Positions 11,674-24,000 of a DNA stretch of 64,000 nucleotides are shown piece by piece; the first letter of the stretch is position 1; each line of letters opens with the position of its first letter. The notes under the pieces are model-generated. The model was not told the origin of the DNA, did no database searches, and saw only the letters and a list, made by a program, of their open reading frames with translations. The stretch lies in NCBI GenBank assembly GCA_905250115.1, contig CAJNOI010000110.1, positions 124,001 to 188,000 on the forward strand, written 5' to 3'. This DNA comes from Adineta steineri. Taxonomy: Eukaryota > Rotifera > Eurotatoria > Adinetida > Adinetidae. The position numbers were made by a program, and so were the translations under genes.

Positions 11674-13858
11674 AGTTTATTTCAATTAATATTAGAACAA
11701 CAACAACAATACTTTTTTTTGCTTCGATAAAAATAATAAAACAATATACAGATTCAACTTGAACAAGTTTTTTTTTGATCTCATATTGTTTATGTATGAA
11801 AATAAAATTTAGTTTCAATTCTTTTTATATTATACACATATATAGAAATATAAATATATATATGTAATTATATTTATTCTCATCATCATTACTCTTTTCT
11901 TTTATGCAATATAGAAATGAATAATATTAACTTATCATCTATGTTATCAACCATGTTGATACTTTTCGAATTCTCTCATATGTGTAACGAAAGATAGAGA
12001 TACGATGAATGACAAAGAACAAAACAAATGTCTTTCGTCATGTTTTTCTTGATAATTTAATTATGTAAATCAAGACAAAGTATTGATCTTATATGTTTTT
12101 CGAATTAAAATAAATAACATATTTTACTTTTATTTAACTAATCTTCAAGATTTTCAACTAAGTTGAAAAAGAATTTTTTTCAAAGGAAAATGGTTGATTT
12201 TTGTATCAGTGAAGTACTGAGAAATATCATGGATTAATAAAATGTATTAAAAATAGTTTTTCGTCTTCATATTATTGTAAGTGATAGATATTTTGAATGT
12301 CTTTATTTCTCTCTTGACATTCATATTCCAAGATAATTAAAAATCTTTTTTAATATTATTTTTAGTGATATCAAGGCTTAAAGAGAGTAATTTAGGAATT
12401 TATATAAAATAACTTTGTCAAGTTTTATTTTTCTCCTTAAATGATTATAAAGAGAAAAAGGTGACATTGATTAATATAATACATTTTTACAAATTTATAA
12501 TCTTTGAAAAATCTATTTAAATAAAATTGTTCAACTTCATTGATTAGAATATGACAGAAATTTTTCTGAATTTTCGATCTTTTTCTTATCTTATACTCAC
12601 AGATAGTCTTCATTCATTAAGGTCTCTCACCCCTAACAAAGTCAATTTTCGTCACAAATTCCGAAATTAAGAAAAATGTATGAAAATTAATTCTCGTGTC
12701 ACCACTTTTTTTAACTCAGCGTCGCAATGGCCACAACTTATGCCGCACTGAACTATAAAAACTCGCGAATCAAATATTCGAACTTATTTCAAATTTTAAC
12801 AATGAACAAATCGCTTCGATTATTTTCTTCAGATCAAACAGTTGTTTTTAATATCTTTCCTAAAGCCAATTAACTTTTTCCTCGTAGTTTTCTCACAAAT
12901 GTGAACTGAACTAACAACACTTATTATCTCTTTTTTCTCGATACTGATTTACGTCTAAAAGGTTTCTTGTTGAGTCATCAAGGGTTATTTTTTATAATTA
13001 ATTATTACCTCTTTATTTTTACTTGTTACTGTACATCTATTATTATTCGTCTGTCACCAACTCGGCTGATGCTGGCTCAGATGATAATTCTTTTCGGTTT
13101 GTTCGTATCATAGATAAAGTTTGACGATAGTATATTGATTTACTCTGTTTTTCTTTATGCGTATTATGTTCATTTTTCGTTTATCCATTAAACATATCAA
13201 AGTGTAGAACAAGTCACCTTTAATTGTTGCGTGTTTAGATAATATTAGATATGTTGTTGTTAAAAATTATAAATCAAAATAAATAATTCTTTCCATGAAA
13301 CACGTCTTTTGTGCTTTTCTTTTCCAAAGTAATTTATGTTTGATTGTTGAGTTTTGTATCAAATTTTTCTCTAACTAATATCATTGATTTGTATTCAAAT
13401 TGATAAAGCAAAACTATAGCCGATATTGATCTTACCAAACAAACAGCTTTTAAGACATTCCTATTGAATAAATCATATTTTTTCGACGATACAATTGAGA
13501 TAACACTTTAAAGGCTTTATTTTACGTCGATCTATATTATTCTGAGTGATATTTGTGAAAAAACAGTCACCTAGAATAAGATTTCGTCTATATATACTAC
13601 TCACACGCATCACTATTACAATAATTGAAATATCAGATATTTCCTTTTTATTCAGTTATTCAAAATACTCTTCCTTGATAGCAATACTGTTTAAATAAAT
13701 CTTCTATAAATGAACAATATTAATATAAAGACAATGGTTTTAATATGTAATCAAATGATTTATTTTTAATCATCATTATTATATACAGATCTTATTAAAG
13801 CAAAAAAGTCTTATTAATCAGAAAAAATACTGTACACTCAAAAACCAATTGTCGTACT
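11674..13858. other. non-coding spacer
   Basis: About 2.2 kb of AT-rich DNA between two 3' ends. I find no exon, tRNA or terminal repeat here. Confidence 0.45.
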
Positions 13859-14429
13859 TCATTTTTTACCAAGGACAGCAAGAATAGCTGTGCCAATAGA
13901 ACCATTCAATAATTGGTCTTTGATATGGTTCAACAAGCTACGTTGTTGTGATGTGAGTGATGTCAAGAACAATTCCATTTTAGCATCATCAGCATTGCGT
14001 TTACCAAGGATTGCACCGAGATGACTAGTAACTGTATTCATAGCACCATGAACCAACTGGCCTTTGATTGAATTCCAACTGATGCGTTGTTGTGGTGTGA
14101 GTGATGTCAAGAACACTTCCATTTCAGCATCATCAGCATTGCGTTTACCCAACACAGAACTAAGAGCATTGATAGCAGTACTAAGAGCACCATTTAATAA
14201 TTGGTCTTTGATATGATTCAACAGGTTACGTTGTTCTGAGATAAGTGATGTCAAGAATTGTTCAGTTTCAGCATCATCAGTATTACGTTTACCCNNNNNN
14301 NNNNNNNNNNNNNNNNNNNNNNNNNNNNNNNNNNNNNNNNNNNNNNNNNNNNNNNNNNNNNNNNNNNNNNNNNNNNNNNNNNNNNNNNNNNNNNATTGAC
14401 CAATAGGAATTTGGTAAATAATCAATACC
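13859..14429 (-). CDS. multicopy precursor of probable amidated peptides (interrupted by gap)
   Basis: Visible on the minus strand are three tandem 48-residue repeats with an exact 144-bp period. Each repeat starts after the tripeptide Gly-Lys-Arg (DNA at 14285-14293, 14141-14149, 13997-14005), and the last ends Gly-Lys-Lys-stop at 13859. GKR is the classic signal for dibasic cleavage plus C-terminal amidation. The predicted product is a 45-residue peptide starting N-A/T-D-D-A, with FLTSL and IKxQLxxGA in the middle and a small hydrophobic C terminus. Start and signal peptide are not visible: the sequence runs into a 100-N gap. A short piece beyond the gap (14395-14429) follows a CAG acceptor, so at least one more 5' exon exists. 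I do not recognise the peptide family; a non-neuropeptide repeat protein is possible. Confidence 0.6.
14295..14394. other. assembly gap (100 N)
   Basis: Exactly 100 unknown bases, a size often used as a placeholder. It falls inside a tandem 144-bp repeat, where short-read assembly commonly collapses copies, so the true number of peptide repeats is unknown. Confidence 0.98.
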
Positions 14430-14618
14430 CTGTAAAAAAAAATACACTTTGTTTTCTTTAGTTTAGAGAAACAAAAAAAAGCAAAGGTAGAAAAATGATG
14501 TTTAGATTATTCGAGATGAATTTATTAGAATCTAAAATATAATATTTTGTTTTAGATTATCATTAAATCAGTTTTTATAGAGAAGAATATTTGAACGAAA
14601 ATAATATTAATAAATAAA

Positions 14619-15701
14619 ATGTCGTTCGTTGTTAAAGCCAGTGGAATTTTACAACAGCCAGCAGCCGCTGCTCTTCTCTGGTATGAATTTATTTTCAGGA
14701 TTTGTTTTTTGTCATATTAATTTGATTGTTTTAGGGATGCCACATCCGTTCGTAATATGGCAACTCTTAAAGACAGTAAGATTTTTTTGTTATTGTTGAC
14801 AGAATTTTATTCTATATATTTTAATTTTTTAGTCAGTCGTCGTTTGAAATCGGTAAAAAGTATTCAAAAAATCACAAAATCAATGAAAATGGTTTCAGCA
14901 GCTAAATATGCCAAAGCTGAAAGAGAGTTACGTGCTGCTCGTTCATATGGAGTTAGCGCAAAAGGTTTAGAAAATTATAGTTAATTATAATTCCTAATAT
15001 ATATATATTATTTTTTAGCTTTCTATGACAATTTGGAAGTCGAAAAAAGTGAAGGTCCTCAAAAACATTTATATATTGCTGCAACATCTGATCGTGGTCT
15101 TTGTGGTGCCGCTAATTCATCGATTATAAAAAATATTCGTAATCAGATGGTTGAAGATAAATCAACAGCAGAATCAACAAAAGTAATTGCTATTGGAGAT
15201 AAATCCCGTGCTGGTCTTGCTCGAACACATGCACCAAATTTACTTTTATCTGTTAATGAAATTGGTAAACGACCAATTGTTTTTGGAGATGCATCAGCTA
15301 TTGCCCAACAATTAATGAGTTCCGGTTTTGAATTTGATACAGCTGATATTGTTTATAATAAATTCAAATCAGCTATTGCTTATACAACATCACGTCAAAA
15401 AGTTTTATCCAGTGAGGCAATTCAACGTTCAAAATCAATTCAAGTTTATGATTCAACAGATGCTGATGTTCTTCGTTCATTTCAAGAATTTAATTTAGCA
15501 TCTGTTCTTTTTTATGCAATGAAAGAAAATGCAACAGCTGAACAATCATCACGTATGACAGCTATGGATAATGCAACAAAGAATGCTGGAGAATTAATCA
15601 ATAAATTAACAACATATTATAACAGAACACGTCAATCAGTTATTACAACTGAACTTATTGAAATTATTTCAGGAGCTGCTGCTTTGGAACAAAAAAATTA
15701 A
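14619..15701 (+). CDS. ATP5F1C: mitochondrial ATP synthase F1 subunit gamma
   Basis: Exons 14619-14680, 14735-14775, 14833-14964 and 15019-15701 give 305 aa. The N terminus ([21 protein letters not shown]) is an amphipathic, Arg/Lys-containing mitochondrial presequence. The mature part has the gamma hallmarks [23 protein letters not shown] near the start, [14 protein letters not shown] in the middle, and the closing helix [16 protein letters not shown]...[20 protein letters not shown]. Gamma is the rotating central shaft of F1 and couples proton flow to ATP synthesis in the mitochondrial matrix. The gene is divergent from the peptide precursor, whose upstream exon must lie within or beyond the shared ~190-bp spacer. 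Complete, no defect seen. Confidence 0.96.
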
Positions 15702-15856
15702 CGAAATTTATTTTCATCACTTTAAAGAACAGACCTATTTTTTTCTTCGTCTCTTTTAGTAGTCTATATTTCATAAGCACACTTATATCCTCCCATTTTT
15801 TCTTTGGTTTAACACAATAAAATCGTCTAGGTATTTCATTCGATTTTAGTTTTCAG

Positions 15857-18231
15857 ATGTCGAATGAAGAAAAACAACAAGATACACAAGAAGCACCAGT
15901 AACACCATGGAATTTAGCTATTTACTATCGACGCATTTTTCCATCACATATTTATTGTAAATGGCTTGCTTATGGAGAACGTAAGTCAAGAATTTATATG
16001 AAACAATTGGCCATTCCATTGGTGGAATTAAATCATTCAGTTTTCTAGAATTTTATACATAACACAGAGGGAAAGTGAGCCAAGATCAAAGAAAAATATT
16101 TCGATGAATGATCTATTTTAATTATTCAATTATAACATACATAATATGAGATTTATTACATAAAGTTGATATTGATTTAGATGGTCATTCGTCGAAAAAT
16201 CAAACAAGAAAATTTGTATAAAAGTCAACTATAATTCTGACGTATATCAAAGAAATCTATTTAACTATCAGTATTTGTCTTTCGATTTCCTAGTAGTTTA
16301 AAATCAAAATTATTTCGATAGGATAATCGATTTCTATGATTAATCAATTGCCATTGCCCACAGATCTCTCTTACACTTGTATCGATAATCAATAAATAAA
16401 ATATGTATAAATCTAACTTTTGAAATTTGTTTCAGCTGCTGCATGTCCTCAATTTTCACAACGTGAATTTAGTTTTACACTTGAAAATGATGTTTATCGT
16501 CGTTATCTTTCATTTTCTAATCATATTGAATTTGAAAAAGAATTAATTAAAATGTGTCCAGAAAAAATTGATATTGGTGCTGTTTATTCAGCTAAAGTAA
16601 TATTATATTTCATTTTTTCTTCTATTATTATTATTGTTATTCATATAGCCCAAAGATCATAAAATGCTTTCTACTGCACAATTTTATCCAATTGAACGTG
16701 AACTTGTATTTGATATTGATATGACAGATTATGATGATGTTCGATTTTGTTGTCGGTAAAGAATTGAATTAATCAATAAAAAATAAGAAAAAATCTTTTT
16801 GTTTCTAAAGTGGTGCCGATATTTGTTCGAAATGTTGGACATTAATGAGATTTGCTATGCAAATCATCGATCGTGTATTGCATGGTTAGTATTGATTTTA
16901 TTGAAATATAAAAAGAAAAATTTTTTATTTTAAAGAGGATTTTGGATTTGAACATCGTTTATGGATTTATTCCGGTCGACGTGGTGTTCATTGTTGGGTT
17001 AGTGATCAAACAGCTAGAGAATTACAATCAAGTACTCGTCAAGCTATTGTTGAACATATAACAGTTATTAATGTATGAAAGTTTGTATAAAATTTAAATT
17101 CTTATTTTTATTTTATATGTTTAGGCTGGAAAAGATTCATCGAAACGTGTTACACTTTATACACCATTACATCCATCACTTCAGTAAATTCAAAGATTAG
17201 AAATTTTATTTGATTTTAATTTATTAATTTAGACATGCACGTGAAATAATTTTAACTGAATTTGATGGATATGCATGTTTAGAACAAGATTTTCTTGGAG
17301 ATGATCAACGTATCGAACGATTTCTTCGACTTGTTCCTGATGATAATATCCTTTTCTATATTTTCAAATTGAGTATACAGTATAAAAATGAATTGTCGAG
17401 TCTCTCGAGTGTTCTAACTATTGTTTAAAAGTGTTCCGGCATTTCTTTTGAGTTATGAAATACTTGAGTTTTGAATTGAATTGATATTATTTTATTTTCC
17501 TTAATAATAATTCTTATTTTTAACGTCGTCAAACATTACGTGAAATATTTTCTGAATTAACAACATCAGCAGAACGTTGGGCTGCTTTTAAACAACATAC
17601 AGATGGAATGATTAATTCAGTAACAGCTACGAATAAAGTATAGAACAATTATTGATTTTTATTTTAATTTTAAAAACAAATTTTTTTATTTTTATAAATT
17701 AGTTTCGTAAAGCTGCTTATACAACATTAATTGATGAAATAATGTTTGAATATTGTTATCCACGTCTTGATGCCAATGTAACAAAAGGAATGAATCATTT
17801 ACTTAAATCACCATTTAGTATTCATCCGAAAACTGGTCGTGTATCAATACCAATTGCATCAGATGCTTTACCTTATTTTGATCCATGTAAAGAAGGTTCA
17901 GTACCAAAATTAAGTGAATTATGTCAACAAGTTGAACAATTACCAAAACAAAATGAAGATATTGAAAATGGAAAAACAAATATTAAACAAAAAGGTTATT
18001 TTGAAATCAAAATTCAATTTTTATTTAAAAATATTTTCTTTATTAGATTTTAATCAAACAGCATTGAAACCATTTATTGATATATTTTCTCGTTTTGTTC
18101 AACGTTCACAAACGAGTAAACAAGATGAAACATTAGCTAAAAGTGGTTAGTTATTTCTTACATCATCTCTTTTTTCTTTTCTTATTAAATTTATTTTAGA
18201 TTTTAATACAATGTTATCAGGTGAAATTTAA
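15857..18231 (+). CDS. PRIM1: DNA primase small (catalytic) subunit
   Basis: Eleven exons: 15857-15980, 16436-16596, 16649-16755, 16811-16884, 16936-17072, 17125-17183, 17233-17345, 17525-17637, 17703-17994, 18047-18145, 18200-18231. They join to 436 aa, near the 420 aa of human PRIM1. Motifs include [15 protein letters not shown], the metal-binding [12 protein letters not shown] (Asp117, Asp119), zinc-binding CC...[14 protein letters not shown], and [19 protein letters not shown] with the third Asp at 319. It makes the RNA primers extended by DNA polymerase alpha. The first intron is long (455 bp). Intron 7 (17346-17524) has no GT-AG solution and fits the U12 AT-AC class. The C-terminal part after about residue 390 is less conserved, as in other species. 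Confidence 0.95.
17346..17524 (+). other. probable U12-type AT-AC intron in PRIM1
   Basis: The exon ends after ...GATGATA and the intron begins ATATCCTTTT, a perfect minor-spliceosome AT-AC donor. The intron contains TTCCTTAAT at 17497-17505, one base from the U12 branch consensus TTCCTTAAC, and ends TTTTTAAC about 20 bp later. Joining there restores the frame (D-D-S-R-Q-T-L-R). No GT-AG pair does so in this region. Confidence 0.85.
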
Positions 18232-19002
18232 TCAAAAATGTCAGATGTTTATATGTTAAAATTCTTGATCAATTATCAGATATATATATTTTCTTCTCTA
18301 CTCTCTATTTTTGTTATTATGATTAGATATTAAGAAATAAAAAATATAATTAATTAAATTATTGATTTGTCTGGCGGCGCCCATCTCAAATTTCATTTCG
18401 CCCACCCAAAAAATGAAACAAAACAGAATTTATGATCTTAGAACTTTACAATTTCGTTTTATTTTTAAAAGTCAATGATAATGTTGAACATTAGAACAAA
18501 AAAAAAAGATGAGAATTTATTTCGATGAACAAAAAATAAATTAGACTTTTAGTTTTTTTGTGCAATTAGTCTTCCATTCTAATAACTCACATTTTCAAGT
18601 ATCCTGTAGTGTCATTAGCATGCATTTATATTTTACCTTGTTATCTTTTGTATTTCAGTAAACAAGGTCATTTTTATTTGTTTAGAAAAACGCGAGTTCA
18701 AATAAATTAAATATTCAGTTTTATCTCTGATGTAGATGAACATAATTAATACACACGAATAATAATAGATGTTATAATATTATTAATAATTGAAGGATTT
18801 TGTTTAACTAATTTAAATATAAATAATAGAGAAATTTAGCAGCCTGGATAAGTTTAATACATACGAAAATTACTAATTGTATTTGAAAAATGTTGTTTGT
18901 TGGATTTTTCATAATAAAATATGAAATAAAACATTTTGCATATGTTCAGAATATTAATTTATAGAAAGAAAACGATTTGAAGTCAATTTACAAGATAATT
19001 AA
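18232..19002. other. non-coding spacer
   Basis: Between two 3' ends. A short GC-rich patch at about 18371-18412 (GGCGGCGCCCATC...CGCCCACCC) stands out against AT-rich surroundings. No exon was recognised. Confidence 0.45.
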
Positions 19003-19641
19003 TTAAAATCGATGATGAGGATAATCATTAGCATCACTTGAACAACGAGGACGACCAATCATGGTTTTATCATTATTTATTTGTGTATCACTTTCAGATT
19101 CGATTTGTTTTTTTAACTAAAAAGAAAATATGGATTATTCTATGTAATTAGAGATGAAAAATAAATATTTTGACATAATGTCAGTTCTACTTACCCTTGA
19201 TGGAACAGCATTTTCATCTAATGAAGCTGTTTTAATAAGTGTAGTAGTAAATAATCTTTCAACAACTGTTGTTAATGGTGGACTACTTGCAGAACGTGGA
19301 CGAAGTAAATTTTGATCCATTCCAACTTCTAAACATTTTTGTAATCGACATGCTCGACATGGTGGTAATGATGCCGAAAAATATCTTCGTGTTGCTTCTA
19401 TATTACATGTTCCATTTTGATTACATTTTAATGTCTAAGAAGACAAAAGAAAATTTATTTAGTTACAAATTAAAACTAATCTTTTTATTCGACTAACATT
19501 TGATGGTAAAAAAGCGTGACGTCGAAAAAATGATTTACATGGTAAACATGTTCGAATACCAGAATTATTTCCGTAAACACAAGCACCACAAACAGCACAA
19601 TCAAATGGAGAAGTTGATGTTTGTTGATGTTCTTGCCACAT
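19003..19641 (-). CDS. nuclear-receptor DNA-binding-domain protein without ligand-binding domain
   Basis: Exons 19498-19641, 19195-19434 and 19003-19116 give 165 aa and close at a stop. Zinc finger 1 uses Cys15, Cys18, Cys32 and Cys35; finger 2 uses Cys52, Cys58, Cys74 and Cys77, followed by the typical RLQKCLEVGM. The P-box region reads TCLPCKSFFRR instead of the common CEGCKGFF. Spacing between the second and third cysteines of finger 2 is 15 residues rather than the usual 9. After the DBD only about 80 low-complexity residues follow, so no ligand-binding domain is encoded. It probably binds hormone-response-element-like DNA as a constitutive regulator or dominant competitor; that is inference. 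The ATG at 19641 is the only one in frame, but a longer 5' exon cannot be excluded. Confidence 0.82.
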
Positions 19642-21011
19642 ATATGAAAAATAAATTCTCGAAGCAAAAAAAAGGACCAAACCTTTTTTTTCTTCTTCTT
19701 CTTTATTTCAATTAAAAACATTTTATATTCTCGCTCAGTTTCTTTCTTTTTTTTTCCTTCATAGAGTTAGTCTATTATTAACACCATTTTTCTCTTCAAT
19801 TAATGTCATATTATTCAATACTCTTTAGACTATTATCATCTAAGCGTGATTGCATTTGTCAACATAATTAATTTTTTTTACGGACATCTTTTACTTTTTT
19901 TCTTTTTTTGTTATTTTATCTTACTATATATCAAGAACTGTCGTCTGCCTAGTTTAATAAATAACTACTGATGCATGCTTTATCAAAAGAATGATACTAT
20001 TTAAACGACGCAGAAACATCGCGACTATATTAAAAATAGAATAATAACACGTTCTTTTTTAAATTAGACCTTTTTTTAATATATTGACGCAAATCATTTA
20101 TGTGATTTGAGAACAAAAAAACATGATGTAGAAATCAATATAAAGCATGTAGATTTTATGATGATTAAATATTTAGAAAATAGTTCTTAGATTTACTCAA
20201 TCATCTTTCTTGATAATATCGATATGATTTTCATAGATCTACGAATTATAACTCTTTAATATAAGTCATGTTTGTTACAGACATTTTGAATTTCTTTATT
20301 AGTTAATTTTACTTGAGGATTTCAGAATAGAATCGCTCAATTAATAATATAACAGAAATTGATTAAGTATATCTAATAAACAGTTCATCCGTACCACTGT
20401 AAATTGTAATATAACAAACTATGAATGAACCAGTAGGTGTTATTTAGCTTAATATTACCACTATGATTTATTATATTAAATAGAATATTTCTATAAAATT
20501 CAAGATAATCAATCTCGAATACTAAAAAATTTCTCAAGCAATGATTTCAATGATAACGAGCGAATATATAGATTCAAAAAATCGTAAGTTGTGATTTTAG
20601 TATAAATATCCGGAAGCATTGCACTGTTATCATTAAAAGTGAGATCTTTAATTTTATCAGAGAAGTCAGATGCTCCAAATGAATTCTTATCATTAATATT
20701 CGAATTCATTTCCTTCTAAAGCTCTATCAACATTATACTAACTGATACATTCATGAGTATACACCAACGAGTATTTCATTCTATATCTTACAAGTACTTC
20801 CTCATAAGATCTCTTACTAATTTAGAAATAAAAGTACGATGTAACTTCAAAAGTACTTTCTTTTTTTTTATGAAATATAATTTTCTTTTTACTAAACAAA
20901 ATACAAACAAGAAAGAAAAAAAACCAATCTGTATCACAAAGCAAATAAAACAAAAGACGGTTGTTTTTTTTCCTCGAGAAAATAAAAGATAAATTTTTTT
21001 TCCTTAATTTC
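19642..21011. other. non-coding spacer
   Basis: AT-rich, no exon recognised. Contains the upstream region of the nuclear-receptor gene and the 3' flank of the LOTUS gene that ends at 21012. Confidence 0.45.
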
Positions 21012-24000
21012 TCATTGTTTTTTTTTCATTAATTTCTTCATATAATAATAATTACGTTGTAAAAAAACATATTCATTAAACATTGTTTGACATATATCAT
21101 CATCAATTAAAGTATTTAATTGAAAGAGTTTTTCATATTCTTCTAATTCTTTTTCATATTCATTCAAAGCAACATATTCAAGTTGAGATTTTATTGAGAG
21201 AATTTCGTTTGTTAATGGATAATAACGATATTCAAATTTAATTTGACATAATCGATGAATATAACGAAAAGAAATACATTGACGTACAGCATTATGAATT
21301 CGTTTTATTAATTCATCGGATTTACACTAAAATATTTTGATAAATTAATTACAAATTATATTTTTGATATGATATACTTCAATGCATTGATCAATATTGA
21401 ACGATATTTCATTATCTGTTAATATGTTTTCTAAATTAAATTAAAAAAAAAATCTATAATATTTCATATATCAATTCATTCAAAAAAGCATGATTTTTAT
21501 ATATTAAGACAAATGCCGTGTTCTCTGTAAGTATATGTAGTAATAGCAATATAGGTCATTTTATAATTAATACTCTTGATTTAAGATTAGAAATGTTGAC
21601 ATGACATGCACTTTAAGGAATAAAGCTCATATTTAATATAATTCATTGGAGATATTCTTTGTCAATATGTGTTGGAAAAAACTTTGATAGGGTTTTATAT
21701 AAATACTTAATTTGGTAATAAAACTTTAAGAATATTACCTTCATCTGCAATAGATGGAGATGATGTTGAAATACATTGAGAATTATTCGATCGATGTTCT
21801 GAGATATCATAGAAAAAAACCAATAAAATCTTGTAAGAAAAATAATTCATACCATCAATTATTGGTGGTAAAACATTTTTATCACTTTCTGATGATATAG
21901 ATGCTATAATAGAAATAAAATATTTATTTATTTTCTTATAGATATATATTTACATATTTCTTCAATTTGTGAATTTATTTCATTATTTGAAATGATATTA
22001 ATCGATGTCGTTGGGAGTAATGGTTCATCATGTGTACCTTATTTCAAAGAAAAATTACTCATTTAGATTGAAGAAATGAGACACGTACTAAAGGGATTAT
22101 CAATTGGAGAAGTATTAGTTTTGTTACTAGAGATATCCTTCGAAAGAAAAAAAGAAATTAAAGAAATAATTTATGAAAAAATTACTTGAATTGATTCATT
22201 TAAACGGTAATCATCAATATCAAAATGAATAGGTGTTTCGATGAAAGTTTTAGGAGTTGAACAACCATCTGGATCATTATTCAATGTTAATCTTTTTTGA
22301 GATAATTCATTATTTGATTGAATATTGATTTGTTCATAATCTAATGGTGGTATCGGTGTGAAAAGAAAGTATGGCTCATAAGTAGATTCTATATTTGGTT
22401 TATTGAATTGAGAGAATTGTTGTGGGTCTATGAAAAAATATAATAAAATAATGTTTAATTCAAATTTAATAAATACTAACTAACCAAAAGATCGTTGTAA
22501 TGAATAATTATTATTACGATGAAAAGGAATCTTAAATTAAATAAAAACTAGATGATTTACACATTGATATCTATATTTATATACCACATTATTTGTGTTA
22601 ACATTGTTACATGGATCTATGAATAAAAAGAAAACTTCAAAATTTTTAAGAGAAATTTCTAAAAAATACTACAATTAGAAAAAGATTTCGGAAGGAATGG
22701 TCGTTGACCATTATTATTATAAACTAAAAAGAAAAAAGTAGAAATAATGTTTAGAGTAAAAGGAAAAAAATACAGTTTGATTGATTCATTTGATTTGAAT
22801 GCCAATTTTGATTGTATAACTAAAATCAAATGAACTTTTTTATTCATTTTCTATATGTAATCGTTCTTTTTTATTTCTCTTCACAGTATTCATTCTATAA
22901 ATACTCAACGATATCAGTAGTACGTGAGGAAAAGAAAAAGATATATCATGGCATAACACTATATGTTTATATAATTTACTTGATTTTCATATTCATATTT
23001 ATCTCGTTGTTCCAATACCATTTTTTGAATATGTGCTGTTGTTTTATCATATACTGGATGAATACGATATGATGTACTATTTTCTTTAAATTCAATTTGA
23101 ACAACATCAGGCATTGAATTTAATAAAGATAACACTGAATGAAAACCAAGTTCTTTATCTAAACAGGAAAAATATATTTTCAATAAATAATAAAGATGTT
23201 TACAAATTAATCTGATCTATATTAAAATGACACTTTTTAATCATCTCATTCAATTGAATATCTATTTGATAATGTAGAAATTTAATTCCAATATAGAAAA
23301 CATATCATTGATAAAAAAAAGGTGTTAGGACAACCCTTGTGGGTTTAAATTTGGAACACAATATACCTATTGTTGCTGATCTCTTAGAAATCAGTCCTTT
23401 TTATGTGCATTGACGTATACTTCGGTATCATTTATTATTTTAGAGTATAGAATTTTAACAAGGAAATAATACATAAATATTTTCGTGTTTCTCACGTCCT
23501 ATGATGGTTCTGAGATAATGTCCATGGTAAGTAACTAATTAGTTAAATGGTAATGGTTTAATTAGTCCTTAAAAGCCGAATGTCTCTTCCAAGGGACATT
23601 GCTATATTCGTAAGAAAAACTGTAATAAGAGCTTATATATGAAAAGTAGTACTTTCTCGAACTAAGAGGATCGGATAGATCATAGAGAGTGAAACAAGTC
23701 ATTTTCAAGTGGCTGCTAGACAAAACAATAGGTTTTTTTAACGGGTATCGCTTGGTATATTGTCAATCTATTAGAAAAAGATATCCCACAATTTTTTTAC
23801 CGATCATGCCGCTAAAACTAAATGTCCCTAAACGGGGACATCCCAGCAACAACGAAAAAAAAACTTCTCTTTCTTAGCGGTCAGCTTTTCCTCATTGCCA
23901 CAGAAACTCCCTTCAGCTTTTAAGGGTTAACGAAAATGTCTGTCGGGGCAATAGGTGCAAATTTGTATCCCTAAGCACTCCTTTTAGATTGTGTTTTACA

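Noticed and set aside
11492..11818. 108-codon minus-strand ORF
   Set aside because: Antisense of the tryparedoxin-like exon plus T-rich flank; the translation is low-complexity and domain-free.
17346..17524. GT-AG explanation for the PRIM1 intron 7
   Set aside because: No GT donor near the end of the conserved exon pairs with an AG acceptor to keep the S-R-Q-T-L-R continuation in frame; AT-AC does so exactly.
20509..20709. 66-codon minus-strand ORF
   Set aside because: Reasonable composition but no domain, no splice context and no neighbouring homologue; insufficient support.
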